From positions 3,534,001-3,598,000 of the forward strand of contig NZ_QPER01000002.1 of assembly GCF_009455635.1 (NCBI RefSeq): a stretch of 64,000 nucleotides of DNA. The letters run 5' to 3'. The translations under genes and the position numbers were made by a program. A model generated the notes under the pieces. That model did not search any database. It saw nothing but the letters and a program-made list of their open reading frames with translations, and had not been told where the DNA came from. The DNA is from Paraburkholderia agricolaris (GTDB lineage Bacteria; Pseudomonadota; Gammaproteobacteria; Burkholderiales; Burkholderiaceae). Positions 26,353-35,421 of this stretch are shown in pieces (the first letter of the stretch is position 1; each line of letters opens with the position of its first letter).

Positions 26353-27723
26353 ATGTCGATGATCGCCGCCCGCATCGAACGCCTGCCGTTTTCAGGTTTT
26401 CACCGCCGTCTGCTGTTGATGGGCGGCCTCGGCTACACCTTCGATGCAATGGACGCCGCCGTGCTCGCCTTCCTGCTGCCGGTGCTGCGCACACAATGGG
26501 GGCTGACGAGTGTGCAGACGGGGGTGCTCGGAAGCGGCACGTTCATCGGCTATTTCGTCGGCGCGATGTTCGCGGGGATGCTTGGCGACATCATCGGCCG
26601 ACGCAAGGTGATGATGTACGCGCTCGTGATTTACTGTGTGGCGTCTCTTGCCAGCGCGCTCGCGAATGATTGGGGATTTTTTCTTGCGACGCGCATCGTT
26701 GCCGGCTTGGGGACGGGCGCGGAAAGCGCGATCGTCGCGCCGTTTCTTTCGGAGTTCGTGGCGCGGCGGTATCGCGGCAGTTTCACTGGCAGTCTCGCCG
26801 GGTTCTTCTCCTTCGGTTTCGTTGCAGCCGCGCTGCTCGGCTATCTGGTGATCCCGCTCGCACCGAATGCATGGCGCGCGGTCATGGTCATCACCGCGCT
26901 GCCCATTCTGATGCTGCTCTGGTGGCGCCGCGCGTTGCCCGAGTCGCCACGCTGGCTTGAAGCGCGCGACCGGCACGCGGAAGCCGACGCGATCGTGTCG
27001 CAGATGGAAGCGGAGGTGACCCGGGCAGGCGTACAGTTGGAGCCGCTGCCCGCTGTGCGCAACGCAAGTGTTCCGCGCGCAGCGGGACGAGCTTCAATCG
27101 TCGCGAACGTGAAGGCGTTGTGGACAAAAAAACTCGCGCGCATCACGGCAATGACGTGGCTGATGTGGTTATCCATCACGTTCAGCTATTACGCCTTTTT
27201 CACGTGGATTCCCGGCTTGCTGGTTCAGAACGGAATGACGATCACGCGGAGCTTTTCGTATTCGCTCGTGATTTACCTTGCACAGATTCCGGGGTATTTT
27301 TCGGGTGCGTGGCTCAACGAGAAGATCGGCCGGCAGGCAACGATCGCGTCGTACATGATATTGGGCGGAGTATCGGCGCTCGGGCTTGCATTGACGCGCA
27401 CGGACGCAGGCATCATGGTGTCGGGCATCCTGCTGTCGTTCTTCATGAACGGCACCTATGCGGGTGTTTATGCTTACACCCCCGAGGTGTTTCCTACCGA
27501 CGTGCGCGCCACGGGCACGGGGCTCGCTTCGTCAATTGGCCGGCTGGGCGCGATCGCCGCGCCGATCCTTGTCGGGTATGTTTATCCGCTGCTGGGCTTT
27601 GCCGGTGTGTTCGGTGCAACAACGCTAGTGCTGCTGACGGGTGCGATAGCCGTGGTGCTCATGGGGGTGCCCACGCGCGGAAGGTCGCTCGAAGACATTG
27701 CAGCGGGACAAGTCGAACAGTAA
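26353..27723 (+). CDS. MFS transporter (sugar/aromatic-acid porter-like)
   Basis: A 456-residue, 12-helix major facilitator. Typical signatures include GYTFDAMDAAVLAFLLPVL in helix 1, the loop 2-3 motif GMLGDIIGRRKVMMYAL, the loop 6-7 region SPRWLEARDRHAEAD, and helix 11-12 TPEVFPTDVRATGTGLASSIGRLGAIAAPILVG. It resembles the NiaP/AAHS-type porters for organic acids. CGGAG lies before the ATG. It follows the amidohydrolase by 50 bp on the same strand and probably imports that enzyme's substrate. Confidence 0.9.
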   Translation: MSMIAARIERLPFSGFHRRLLLMGGLGYTFDAMDAAVLAFLLPVLRTQWGLTSVQTGVLGSGTFIGYFVGAMFAGMLGDIIGRRKVMMYALVIYCVASLASALANDWGFFLATRIVAGLGTGAESAIVAPFLSEFVARRYRGSFTGSLAGFFSFGFVAAALLGYLVIPLAPNAWRAVMVITALPILMLLWWRRALPESPRWLEARDRHAEADAIVSQMEAEVTRAGVQLEPLPAVRNASVPRAAGRASIVANVKALWTKKLARITAMTWLMWLSITFSYYAFFTWIPGLLVQNGMTITRSFSYSLVIYLAQIPGYFSGAWLNEKIGRQATIASYMILGGVSALGLALTRTDAGIMVSGILLSFFMNGTYAGVYAYTPEVFPTDVRATGTGLASSIGRLGAIAAPILVGYVYPLLGFAGVFGATTLVLLTGAIAVVLMGVPTRGRSLEDIAAGQVEQ

Positions 27724-27994
27724 GAAAACCAGCCTGCTAGCCTTAGCCCCAATATAACGGTCAAAGCGCTGTCCTGTGACACCGCTATGTCACGTGACCC
27801 GATTCTTCGAAGCAATCACGCGCGGCTTTGGCGAACTGACGTTCTTATGACATTATTTGCCAACGCAGACGATGTGAGCGTTAATAAGCGAACCACGTCG
27901 CGTAGCGAGGCAATCAACACGCAGCAGGCGCTTCGTGGCAGACATAGCTTCGAGCGCCAGACTGCTATCGCGTCATTCACTCAGGGACAAAGCC

Positions 27995-28390
27995 ATGAAG
28001 TTGACAATCGCCGCACCACTTTTGATCGTTTCGTTACTCGGCACGTCCACCGCTGTCTTCGCACAGCAACACGACGACAATCATGGCGGCCCGCCGCAGC
28101 ACCAGCGCCAGAATCCGGGTCATGGCGGCCAGTATGGCCGCGGTCACGGACCTGCGCCTCACGAAGCGTCTTTGGGAGGCCCGGGCGGTCCGGTTCCTCA
28201 TAACGATTGGCACAAGGGTGAGCGCCTTCCGGCGGAATACCGCGACCGTAATTACGTCGTCGACAACTGGCACGATCACGGCCTGCAAGCGCCGCCGCGC
28301 GGCTATCAGTGGGTCGGCGTGAACGGAGACTATGTACTCGCCGCCGTCGCGACCGGTGTCATTGCAAATGTCCTGCTGAACGGACACTAA
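27995..28390 (+). CDS. RcnB-family periplasmic protein
   Basis: A 131-residue exported protein: signal peptide MKLTIAAPLLIVSLLGTSTAVFA, then a His/Gly/Pro-rich linker, then the RcnB domain (WHKGERLPAEYRDRNYVVDNWHDHGLQAPPRGYQWVGVNGDYVLAAVATGVIANVLL). RcnB in E. coli modulates Ni/Co homeostasis; in Burkholderia such proteins are numerous and mostly uncharacterised. AGGGA lies upstream of the ATG at 27995. Single gene; the 271 bp upstream (27724-27994) hold no other gene. Convergent with a VOC gene. Confidence 0.88.
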   Translation: MKLTIAAPLLIVSLLGTSTAVFAQQHDDNHGGPPQHQRQNPGHGGQYGRGHGPAPHEASLGGPGGPVPHNDWHKGERLPAEYRDRNYVVDNWHDHGLQAPPRGYQWVGVNGDYVLAAVATGVIANVLLNGH

Positions 28391-28470
28391 GCAAGCGGAT
28401 CGAAATCGATTGCTTTCGGTACCGGCAACAACTTTTCATTGCGCGCATCTCAAACGCGCGTGAGCGCGGT

Positions 28471-28488
28471 GGCCCGTGGTTACGGGCC
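28471..28488. terminator. GC-rich hairpin between convergent genes
   Basis: GGCCCGT-ggtt-ACGGGCC lies between the convergent rcnB-like and VOC genes. It is well placed to end both transcripts but has no T-run, so intrinsic termination is doubtful. Confidence 0.35.
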
Positions 28489-28545
28489 GCCGTCCCGCTC
28501 CGTATCGCCTGCCGGCGAATACATTCACTCCAGACAGTAACCAGG

Positions 28546-28950
28546 TTACCAGTCGAAGGTGCCACGATACTTCTCGTCGGCATCTGAACGGGTATTGATT
28601 TCGACGAGGACGCCGCCCGGTACTTCGCAGAAGAATCGCGAACCGCGCTCATGCGCGAACACGTCGGTTTTCATCACGACGTTCGCGGCAGCCATCTGCC
28701 CATGAAGCGCGCGAACATCGTCGACGGTGGGCAGTTCGAAGCCAATGTGAAAGTTATGCGGCCATTCGACCGGATGGTCGGCGGCGTCCTCGATCACGAT
28801 GTCGAATCCCGGACGTTTCAGCAACCAGCTCGCGCCTCGCATCGCAACAGTACAGCCCAGATGGGCCTCGAAGAAGCTGGCGGTGGCGCTCACATCGGAA
28901 GAGGGGAAGCTCGCGTGATTGAGCTTCATGGTGGTGGTGATACTCGTCAT
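28546..28950 (-). CDS. VOC-family (glyoxalase-like) protein
   Basis: A 134-residue glyoxalase-fold protein with KLNHASFPSSDVSATASFFEAHLGCTVAMRG and FHIGFELPTVDDVRALHGQMAAANVVMKTDVFAHERGSRFFCEVPGGVLVEINTR. The metal-ligand pattern (His in NHASF, Glu in VEINTR) is consistent with a metal-binding member. The start at 28950 has GGAG six bases upstream. No operon partner is visible; a TetR gene ends 117 bp upstream on the same strand. Substrate unknown. Confidence 0.87.
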   Translation of the reverse strand: MTSITTTMKLNHASFPSSDVSATASFFEAHLGCTVAMRGASWLLKRPGFDIVIEDAADHPVEWPHNFHIGFELPTVDDVRALHGQMAAANVVMKTDVFAHERGSRFFCEVPGGVLVEINTRSDADEKYRGTFDW

Positions 28951-29067
28951 GTCAATCTCCGTTGATCTGGATCGCTCGTTGCGTTCCATACGGAGAATGT
29001 TACGAGTAAAAGCTCGCGTTCAATACTCGCATCGCCGCGCTCGCGCCGATCGCCGCTCAAGCCCGTG

Positions 29068-29790
29068 CTACGGGCGTTTCAGCCTGCGCGTCGGCGCCTC
29101 GCGTACAGCGTGCTCGCGTTTGCTCGCGGATTGCGGCGTTTCCGTGGCGGGTGAATCGCTATTCCATCCGGTACCGGCGTTCGACATCATCGTCAGATAG
29201 CCCAGCACGGCCGCCGTCACGCGGCGAGTCAGTCCGGTCATATCCGTCTCCCCGCGCTCACCAGCCTCGTCCACGAGACCACGGACGATCGCCATCAGAT
29301 CGTGTGCGGCGAGCACCGTGTCGTCTTGCGGCGGCAAACCGTCACTCGTAAGAATCTGCGCCAGCAAGGCGTGCATCGTGCCGGTGCCGGTTAGCGCCTC
29401 GCGCAGTTGCGGCCGGCTCTCTTCGACGTCGAGTAATCGTGCGAGCGTGGGTCTCGCAAACTGCTGCCGCACCGAGCAGCCAATCAGATGATTGAGCGCG
29501 GCGGGTCCGTTCGCGTGATCGAGCGCGCTCAGCGCATCCTGATAGAAGCGCTCTTTTTCTCGCTGCATCAGTGCGATCGTCAACGCGTCCTTGCCGGGGA
29601 AGTACTGATACAGCGAACCGACGCTGACACCGGCACGCTCCGCGACCGCGTTCGTATTGAAACCTTCGAGTCCCTTTGTTTCAAGCACCTGTGCGGCCGC
29701 TTCGAGCAAGGTGGCAACCATGCGCTCGGAGCGGGGCTGACTGGGCGCCCGGCGCGGTTTGAGCGGTGACGGATTCGGCTGTCGTGGCAT
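29068..29790 (-). CDS. TetR-family transcriptional regulator
   Basis: A 240-residue TetR regulator. HTH at residues about 25-70 (RMVATLLEAAAQVLETKGLEGFNTNAVAERAGVSVGSLYQYFPGKDALTIALM). The ligand-binding part is helical with VEESRPQLREALTGTGTMHALLAQIL. The disordered basic C-terminus (SASKREHAVREAPTRRLKRP) is unusual. It lies 35 bp downstream of mntH on the same strand, so it may be co-transcribed with the metal transporter. No direct evidence of metal sensing. Confidence 0.9.
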   Translation of the reverse strand: MPRQPNPSPLKPRRAPSQPRSERMVATLLEAAAQVLETKGLEGFNTNAVAERAGVSVGSLYQYFPGKDALTIALMQREKERFYQDALSALDHANGPAALNHLIGCSVRQQFARPTLARLLDVEESRPQLREALTGTGTMHALLAQILTSDGLPPQDDTVLAAHDLMAIVRGLVDEAGERGETDMTGLTRRVTAAVLGYLTMMSNAGTGWNSDSPATETPQSASKREHAVREAPTRRLKRP

Positions 29791-29825
29791 ACGGCAATAA
29801 CGTGTAGGGGTGGCTATGAATGGGT

Positions 29826-31145
29826 TTAGCCCGGCAAGCCAGGAATCTCAACGCCGAACGTTTGCAGGATCAGCACGACATTGAACGATAAGACGATGAA
29901 TGCCGCCAACGTAGCGATCACGGCAACGAGCGCGCGATTTCTGTATGGGCCCATCACCTCCTTGCTACAGGTGAACCATACCAGCACAGCCATCGGCAAT
30001 GGCAACGCGAGGCTCAATACAACCTGGCTGAGAACGAGCGCCTGAGTCGCATTGACGCCAAGCGCCACCACGACGAAACTCGGCACCATGGTAACGGCGC
30101 GGCGCAGCCATAACGGAATGCGAAAACCCACAAACCCTTGCATGATCATCTGGCCCGCCATGGTACCAACGACGGAACTCGAGATGCCCGAAGCGATCAG
30201 CGACAACAGGAAAATCCCCGCCGCACCAATCCCTAATAGCGGCGCCAGCGTGTGATAGGCCGTTTCGATTTCCGCCACGTCCGGGTGCCCACTGTGGAAT
30301 GCACCGGCGGCCATGATAACCATCGCCATATTGATGAGACCTGCAATGGTCAGCGCGATGACGACTTCGATATTCGAGAATTTCAGCAGCTTTGCCCGCT
30401 CACTCTCCGTTCTCGCGGGTGCTCGCCCTTGCGTGAGTCCGGAGTGCAGGAAAAGCGCATGCGGCATCACGGTCGCTCCGACGATCCCCACGGCGATCGT
30501 CAGCGCGCTAGCGTCGGGCAACCGGGGGGAAAAGGTATGGGCGAGGACACTCGGCCACGCAATCGGCGTAATGAACAACTCGGCAAGGTAGGACAAGCCA
30601 ATGATGCCGACGAGTGCTCCGATCGCCAGTTCAAGCGGACGAAAACCGGCGCTCTCAAACAACAGCAGGCCGTAGGTCACTATCGCCGTGACCACCATGC
30701 CGCCAAGCAATGGCATGTGAAACAGCAACGACAGTCCGATTGCGCCACCGAGAAATTCCGCCAGATCGGTTGCCATCGCGGCGATTTCGCTGACGGCCCA
30801 CATGCCCAGCACGACAGGTTTCGGAAACCGTTCGCGGCACAGTTCCGCAAGGTTTCGCCCGGTGACGATGCCGAGCTTCGCCGAGAGCGCCTGGAACTGC
30901 ATCGCCACCAGGTTGGCCAATAGCACGACCCAGAGCAACGCGTAACCGTATCTGGCGCCCGCCTGAATATTCGTCGCAAAGTTGCCCGGATCCATGTAGG
31001 CAACCGAGACCACCACGGCCGGCCCGGCAAACGGCAGAAGCATCAGCGCACCGCCGCGGCGGCCTTCCAATACCTCTCTTACCGCAAGCGTGGTGCGCTC
31101 GGTTCTCGTCGCCGGTCTGGCTTCCTTATGAACACGATCGTCCAA
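29826..31145 (-). CDS. mntH: NRAMP-family divalent metal (Mn2+/Fe2+) transporter
   Basis: A 439-residue inner-membrane symporter with 11 helices. Helix 1 carries the DPGN metal site (Asp52-Pro-Gly-Asn55 in AYMDPGNFATN). Helix 6 carries the Met-Pro-His site (Met227-Pro228-His229), but the residue after His is Ala, not the usual Asn (MPHALFLHS). The start is TTG at 31145 with AAGGAG seven bases upstream; no ATG in frame is better. TetR follows 35 bp downstream. The 492 bp upstream hold no gene and I could not recognise a Mn-sensing yybP-ykoY riboswitch or an MntR box there. Confidence 0.92.
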   Translation of the reverse strand: MDDRVHKEARPATRTERTTLAVREVLEGRRGGALMLLPFAGPAVVVSVAYMDPGNFATNIQAGARYGYALLWVVLLANLVAMQFQALSAKLGIVTGRNLAELCRERFPKPVVLGMWAVSEIAAMATDLAEFLGGAIGLSLLFHMPLLGGMVVTAIVTYGLLLFESAGFRPLELAIGALVGIIGLSYLAELFITPIAWPSVLAHTFSPRLPDASALTIAVGIVGATVMPHALFLHSGLTQGRAPARTESERAKLLKFSNIEVVIALTIAGLINMAMVIMAAGAFHSGHPDVAEIETAYHTLAPLLGIGAAGIFLLSLIASGISSSVVGTMAGQMIMQGFVGFRIPLWLRRAVTMVPSFVVVALGVNATQALVLSQVVLSLALPLPMAVLVWFTCSKEVMGPYRNRALVAVIATLAAFIVLSFNVVLILQTFGVEIPGLPG

Positions 31146-31637
31146 GCTCTTGCTCCTTGCTCATGAGACTGACAGGAGGGCCGATTTACCATGCAGGCAG
31201 GCTTCGCGGCATGGCAAGCACTGCCGACTGCCCCGAAGACGCTTCGCAACCGCGGTGCAGTCGCCGCGTCCCCAGCGGACATAGTAATAAATGTACCGCA
31301 GAGTGCGATTGCTCACCCTGCTGCAAACCGGGTCCATGAATCCGAATGCCGTGGATCTACGCGCCAAAGGCACGCTGGAATGCCCGCCCCTGCGCCGGTT
31401 CCCGCGTAATTGACCGGTTTGCCCGCGTCAGGAGTAATCTTCGGTACTGGACACGGAACCGGGGTCATAACCCGCCCCGTGATGGCGGTTTGAATTGTCA
31501 TGACGACCTGTCCAGATGAAGGCCTCTTCAATGCTGAAGTGCACGTCATGCCGGCAGCGGCGACTCCGTCCGGCCACGCCTCTTCGCGGATGAGGGCAAT
31601 GCGGTCAGTCGACGATTTGACTTGAGGAGCCAGGCCA
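31146..31637. other. 492 bp non-coding divergent gap between mntH and nnrU
   Basis: Frames here are low quality on both strands and lack ribosome sites. The gap should contain promoters for both flanking genes. A leader RNA for mntH is possible, given the distance, but I see no recognisable riboswitch core. Confidence 0.4.
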
Positions 31638-32330
31638 ATGGGAAGCACCAGCGCAGTTGCAGCGGCGGCAATCGCCTTCGTGGGAAGCCACTTTCTTCTG
31701 TCTCATCCTCTGCGCGGGCTTCTCGTCCGCGCAATCGGCGAAAAGGGCTTCCTCGGCGTCTATTCGCTGGTGGCATTCGCGACGTTCGGCTGGCTGATCG
31801 TGGCCTACGTGCATGCGCCCCTCACCGCGCCGTTGTGGCCGGCAGGAAATGTGCTCTGGGCGGTGGCAACCGTAGTGATGCTGATCGCGTCGATCCTGCT
31901 GATGGGCTCGCTGATCCGCAACCCGGCCCTCCCCACCGGCGGCCAGCCCGGCCCGTTCCCGGAAACGGCGCGCGGCGTGTTCGCGGTAACGCGCCATCCG
32001 ATGATGTGGTCGTTCGCGCTTTGGGGGCTGTGCCACGCCGCGGTGTTCCCGGTGGCCAAGAACCTCATCCTCGCGGCGGCTGTCGTCTTCCTCGCACTGG
32101 TTGGTGCTGCTTTGCAGGACCGGAAGAAGGAACGGCTCCAGCCCGATCTCTGGCCGGTATGGGAATCGAAGACGAGCTACCTGCCGTTCGCGGCGATCGC
32201 CGCCGGCCGTGCGCAGTTGGGTGGATTCGGCTCGCACGCGCTGCTGGGCGGCCTCTTCGTCTGGCTCGTCGCGACCTGGGCGCATGGGCCGCTCACCGGT
32301 TGGGCCGCGGGCATCTGGCACTGGCTGTAG
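31638..32330 (+). CDS. NnrU-family membrane protein
   Basis: A 230-residue protein with about six hydrophobic helices. It shows the NnrU/NnuR hallmark pattern: FVGSHFLLSHPLRGLLVRAIGEKGFLGVYSLVA near the start and RGVFAVTRHPMMWSFALWGLCHA in the centre, with conserved His in SHFLLSHP and TRHPMMW. NnrU was named from denitrifying bacteria, but homologues exist without denitrification; the role is unknown. GGAG lies eight bases before the ATG. No nitrogen-oxide genes are nearby. Confidence 0.9.
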   Translation: MGSTSAVAAAAIAFVGSHFLLSHPLRGLLVRAIGEKGFLGVYSLVAFATFGWLIVAYVHAPLTAPLWPAGNVLWAVATVVMLIASILLMGSLIRNPALPTGGQPGPFPETARGVFAVTRHPMMWSFALWGLCHAAVFPVAKNLILAAAVVFLALVGAALQDRKKERLQPDLWPVWESKTSYLPFAAIAAGRAQLGGFGSHALLGGLFVWLVATWAHGPLTGWAAGIWHWL

Positions 32331-32350
32331 CCGCGGCCCGGCTCCAACGC

Positions 32351-32890
32351 TCAGGCAGGAAGTTGCGGCGCAGCGGGGAAGTCCACCGGTACGCGTGTCG
32401 TTCCGTGCAAATAGTTAGTGACGGTCTTGTCGCCGATCACGACGATCGTGTCGACCAGATTGGCCTTGCTCCAGCCCGCGGCGAAGAACGCTTCGACGAG
32501 CGCCTGATCGGCATGTCCGCGGTTGATCGCGATGTTCTTCACCAATCGTGCGAGCGCGTCGAACTTCGCGTCGAAACTTGCCCTGCCGCTGCGGATCTCG
32601 AGCATCTGTTCGTCGGTCAAGCCGTTCATCTTGCCGATCACGGTATGTGCCGCCAGACAGTATTCGCAGTCGTTCACCTGGCTCACGACGAGGTTCACGA
32701 TTTCGCGCGCCTTGCCGGTAATGCTGCTCTTCGCGTTCTGGAACGCGAGATAGCTGCCGAGCGCATGCTCGGAATGGGCCAGCGTCGCGTACAGGTTGGG
32801 CACCGTGCCGAGGCTGCCCTTGAGCTTATCGAAGAGGGCCTGGTTAGCCGGGGAAACTTCGTCGCGCGTCGGGACATTGATGGTGGTCAT
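32351..32890 (-). CDS. AhpD-like carboxymuconolactone decarboxylase family protein
   Basis: A 179-residue protein of the CMD/AhpD family. The redox motif is Cys75-x2-Cys78-x3-His82 (NDCEYCLAAHTVIGK), which points to alkylhydroperoxidase-type thiol chemistry rather than lactone decarboxylation. The start at 32890 has AAGGAG about seven bases upstream. It follows the SDR gene by 64 bp on the same strand, and both are probably controlled by the divergent LysR at 33825. Together they may form a small stress or detoxification unit. Confidence 0.9.
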   Translation of the reverse strand: MTTINVPTRDEVSPANQALFDKLKGSLGTVPNLYATLAHSEHALGSYLAFQNAKSSITGKAREIVNLVVSQVNDCEYCLAAHTVIGKMNGLTDEQMLEIRSGRASFDAKFDALARLVKNIAINRGHADQALVEAFFAAGWSKANLVDTIVVIGDKTVTNYLHGTTRVPVDFPAAPQLPA

Positions 32891-32954
32891 AGTGATGCTC
32901 CTTGGTAAAACCTTGGTAGAAAATTGGACACTTCGGGTAGATAAAACCGGTGCG

Positions 32955-33704
32955 CTATTGCGCCGTATAGGCGCCGTCGACCGCGATGTTCTGTCCGGTG
33001 AGATAGCGCGCCTTGTCGCTCGCAAGGAACACAATGGTCTGGGCGATCTCATCCGGGGTCGCGGCGCGGCGTGCCGGTATCGTCGCGAGGAAACTGGCCT
33101 TGCCTTCTTCGCTGCCGCCGGCAAAGCGATCGAGCATTTCGGTGGCGACCGGACCCGGCGCGACGGCGTTGACGCGTACGCCCACGGCAGCGCCTTCGAG
33201 CGCCGCGCTCTTCGTGAGCCCCTCAACCGCATGCTTGCTGGCCGCATAAACCGACGCGCCCGCAATGCCGACCTGGCCCGCGATCGACGAAAGATTGATG
33301 ATCGAACCCGCACCCTGCGCCAGCATCACGCGCATCTCGTGCTTGAGCGACAGCAGCGTGCCGAGCACGTTGACCGAGAACGTGTCTTCGTAATTGGTCG
33401 CCGTCTGCTCGACGATCGGCGCCAGTTGACCTTCCGTGCCGGCGTTATTGACCGCCACGTCAATGCGCCCGAACCGCTCGACGGTCTGCTCGACAAGGCT
33501 GCGCACTTCGGCTTCGAAGCGCACGTCGGCGCGCAGGAATTCGGCTTCGACGCCGAGCGCGCGCAGTTCGGCGGCAAGCGCCTGGCCCGCCTCTTCGCGA
33601 CGGCCGCTAACGACCACGCGGTTTCCTTCGCGAGCGAAGGCAAGAGCGGTAGCGCGGCCGATGCCGGTCAGCGCGCCAGTGATAAGGACGACGGGTGAGT
33701 TCAT
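32955..33704 (-). CDS. Short-chain dehydrogenase/reductase
   Basis: A 249-residue classical SDR: nucleotide motif TGALTGIG near residues 9-16, NNAG near 90, catalytic Ser in INLSSIAG and the Tyr-x3-Lys pair in VYAASKHAVEG. C-terminal FLASDKARYLTGQNIAVDGAYTAQ is standard. Cofactor choice leans to NADP(H) (Arg in SGRREEAG). The start at 33704 has AAGGAGT seven bases upstream; a much longer in-frame extension to 33923 would run into the LysR gene and is rejected. First gene of an SDR-AhpD pair divergent from LysR. Substrate unknown. Confidence 0.92.
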   Translation of the reverse strand: MNSPVVLITGALTGIGRATALAFAREGNRVVVSGRREEAGQALAAELRALGVEAEFLRADVRFEAEVRSLVEQTVERFGRIDVAVNNAGTEGQLAPIVEQTATNYEDTFSVNVLGTLLSLKHEMRVMLAQGAGSIINLSSIAGQVGIAGASVYAASKHAVEGLTKSAALEGAAVGVRVNAVAPGPVATEMLDRFAGGSEEGKASFLATIPARRAATPDEIAQTIVFLASDKARYLTGQNIAVDGAYTAQ

Positions 33705-33824
33705 GGCGGTACTCCTTGGATTGGGTTGAGTCGAATCGCGGTTGCGATGACTGAACTTTGACTGATTCCAGATTGGCGATATAGCTGGTGTATGCTCATA
33801 TAACCGATTCCACCCAGGAATATA

Positions 33825-34754
33825 TTGAGCAAAATGGATAAGCTGCAGGCAATGAGGACTTTCGTGCGGGTGGTGGAAGCGGGCAGCTTTTCCGCGGTCG
33901 CGCACGAGGCCGACACGACGCAAAGCGCTGTGAGCAAACAGGTCGCCGCGCTCGAGCGTGAACTGGGCGCGCGGCTGCTGACGCGAACCACGCGTTCGCT
34001 TGCGCTAACGGAAGAAGGTGAGCGCTATTTCGAACAGGCGCGGCGCCTGGTTGCGGAGATCGCGGAGGCCGAAGGCGCGCTGCGGCGCGGCGAACAGCAA
34101 CTGACGGGCTGGCTGCGAATCGCGGCTTCGGTCGGCTTTGGGCGCCTCAAGCTCATGCCTCTGGTTCAGTCGTTTCTGGCAGAACATCGGGGTGTGAAGA
34201 TCGACCTGCGCCTGAGCGACGGTTTTGTCGATCTCGTGGAACAGGGGATCGACGTCGCGGTGCGCATCGGCGATCTACCGGACAGCAGCCTCATCGCGCG
34301 TCGCGTTGGAACGGCCCAGCGGATGCTGATGGCACATCGCAACTACGTGCGCTCACTGCCCAAAGGAACGAAGGCGCCGCGCGTTCCCGACGACCTGGTC
34401 GAGCACAACTGCATCGTCTACACGGAACTGGCGATGCGCAACGCGTGGCGTTTTACGGCAGGGCCTGGCGCGGCAGACCCGGTGGGAACGACGCGTATCG
34501 TGCGGGTCGAAGGCAATCTGCAAACCAACAGCAGTGAGGTTATGCGGGCGTCGGTTCTTGCGGGTATGGGTATCGGCTATTCGCCGAACTGGCTGTTCGA
34601 TGAAGAGTTGGCCAGTGGCGAAGTGCAAAGGATGCTGCCGGACTGGGAAACGATCCCCATCCCGATCCATCTGGTAAGCCCAATGGAGCGCCGGCATTCG
34701 GCCAAGGTCAAGGCGTTCGCCGAGCATGTCGGCAAGGCAATGTCTCGCAGTTGA
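33825..34754 (+). CDS. LysR-family transcriptional regulator (AaeR/DmlR-like)
   Basis: A 309-residue LTTR: HTH MRTFVRVVEAGSFSAVAHEADTTQSAVSKQVAALERELGARLLTRTTRSLALTEEGERYF, then a type 2 periplasmic-like effector domain (RLSDGFVDLVEQGIDVAVRIGDLPDSSLIARRV). Start choice is open: TTG at 33825 has AGGA five bases upstream, while the ATG at 33834 gives the more usual N-terminus but sits 14 bases from that site. Divergent from the SDR-AhpD pair, which it probably regulates. Confidence 0.9.
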   Translation: MSKMDKLQAMRTFVRVVEAGSFSAVAHEADTTQSAVSKQVAALERELGARLLTRTTRSLALTEEGERYFEQARRLVAEIAEAEGALRRGEQQLTGWLRIAASVGFGRLKLMPLVQSFLAEHRGVKIDLRLSDGFVDLVEQGIDVAVRIGDLPDSSLIARRVGTAQRMLMAHRNYVRSLPKGTKAPRVPDDLVEHNCIVYTELAMRNAWRFTAGPGAADPVGTTRIVRVEGNLQTNSSEVMRASVLAGMGIGYSPNWLFDEELASGEVQRMLPDWETIPIPIHLVSPMERRHSAKVKAFAEHVGKAMSRS

Positions 34755-34877
34755 AAGACCACTGAGGCTACCGCGAGCCTTCAGGCCCGGTGGTCTCCAG
34801 ACGTTCTTGCGTCAGACCGGCAGCGCCCGGATTTTTGCGGCGGCAACACCGCGCGCGCCGGCTCGGATCGACAGGCT

Positions 34878-35198
34878 TTACAGATAGCTGCAAACGTAGT
34901 CGAGCGTTTCGATCACGTCGATATCGAAGCGGCTCTTGCCGGGCACCGGGAACGACTCGCCAGCACCGTACGTCTTCCACTCGTCGCTGCCTTCGAGGCG
35001 GATGCGGCACTGGCCGGCCTGCACTTCCATCAGTTCCGGTGCGTCGGTGCCGAAGTTGAGCGCGCCGGGCAGGATAACGCCCAGCGTCTTGCGCGTGCCG
35101 TCGGCAAAGAGAACCGTGTGCGAGACACACTTGCCGTCGAAGTAGACGTTGGCTCGTTTGATAACAGAAACCTGATCGAATTGCGTTGCGGCCGTCAT
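34878..35198 (-). CDS. ppnP: Pyrimidine/purine nucleoside phosphorylase (PpnP, DUF1255)
   Basis: A 106-residue single cupin protein, close to E. coli PpnP/YaiE in length and pattern: [51 protein letters not shown] and [27 protein letters not shown]. PpnP performs phosphorolysis of several nucleosides to free base and ribose 1-phosphate. Start at 35198 has AGGA upstream. It is convergent with the LysR gene. Single gene, so regulation is not evident. Confidence 0.92.
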   Translation of the reverse strand: MTAATQFDQVSVIKRANVYFDGKCVSHTVLFADGTRKTLGVILPGALNFGTDAPELMEVQAGQCRIRLEGSDEWKTYGAGESFPVPGKSRFDIDVIETLDYVCSYL

Positions 35199-35421
35199 GG
35201 CGGTCTTCCTCTGGATCATCGTGAATGGATGCGTTGGCGCCGGGTGGCCGCAGCGGGCGATAGGCACGATAGGCAATCTGCGCGAATCGTCTGCGCGGGC
35301 TTTCGGGTTGGCGCCAGCCCGCCATCATACAGGCGGCCTATGGCGCCGGTCAGCGTCCTGCGTCGAATGGCGGCCCTGTTCGAGCGACGCCGCGGCGTGG
35401 CGGTCGTGGCGGTCGTGGCGA

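Noticed and set aside
31146..31637. yybP-ykoY manganese riboswitch upstream of mntH
   Set aside because: I looked for its conserved core on the minus strand and did not find it.
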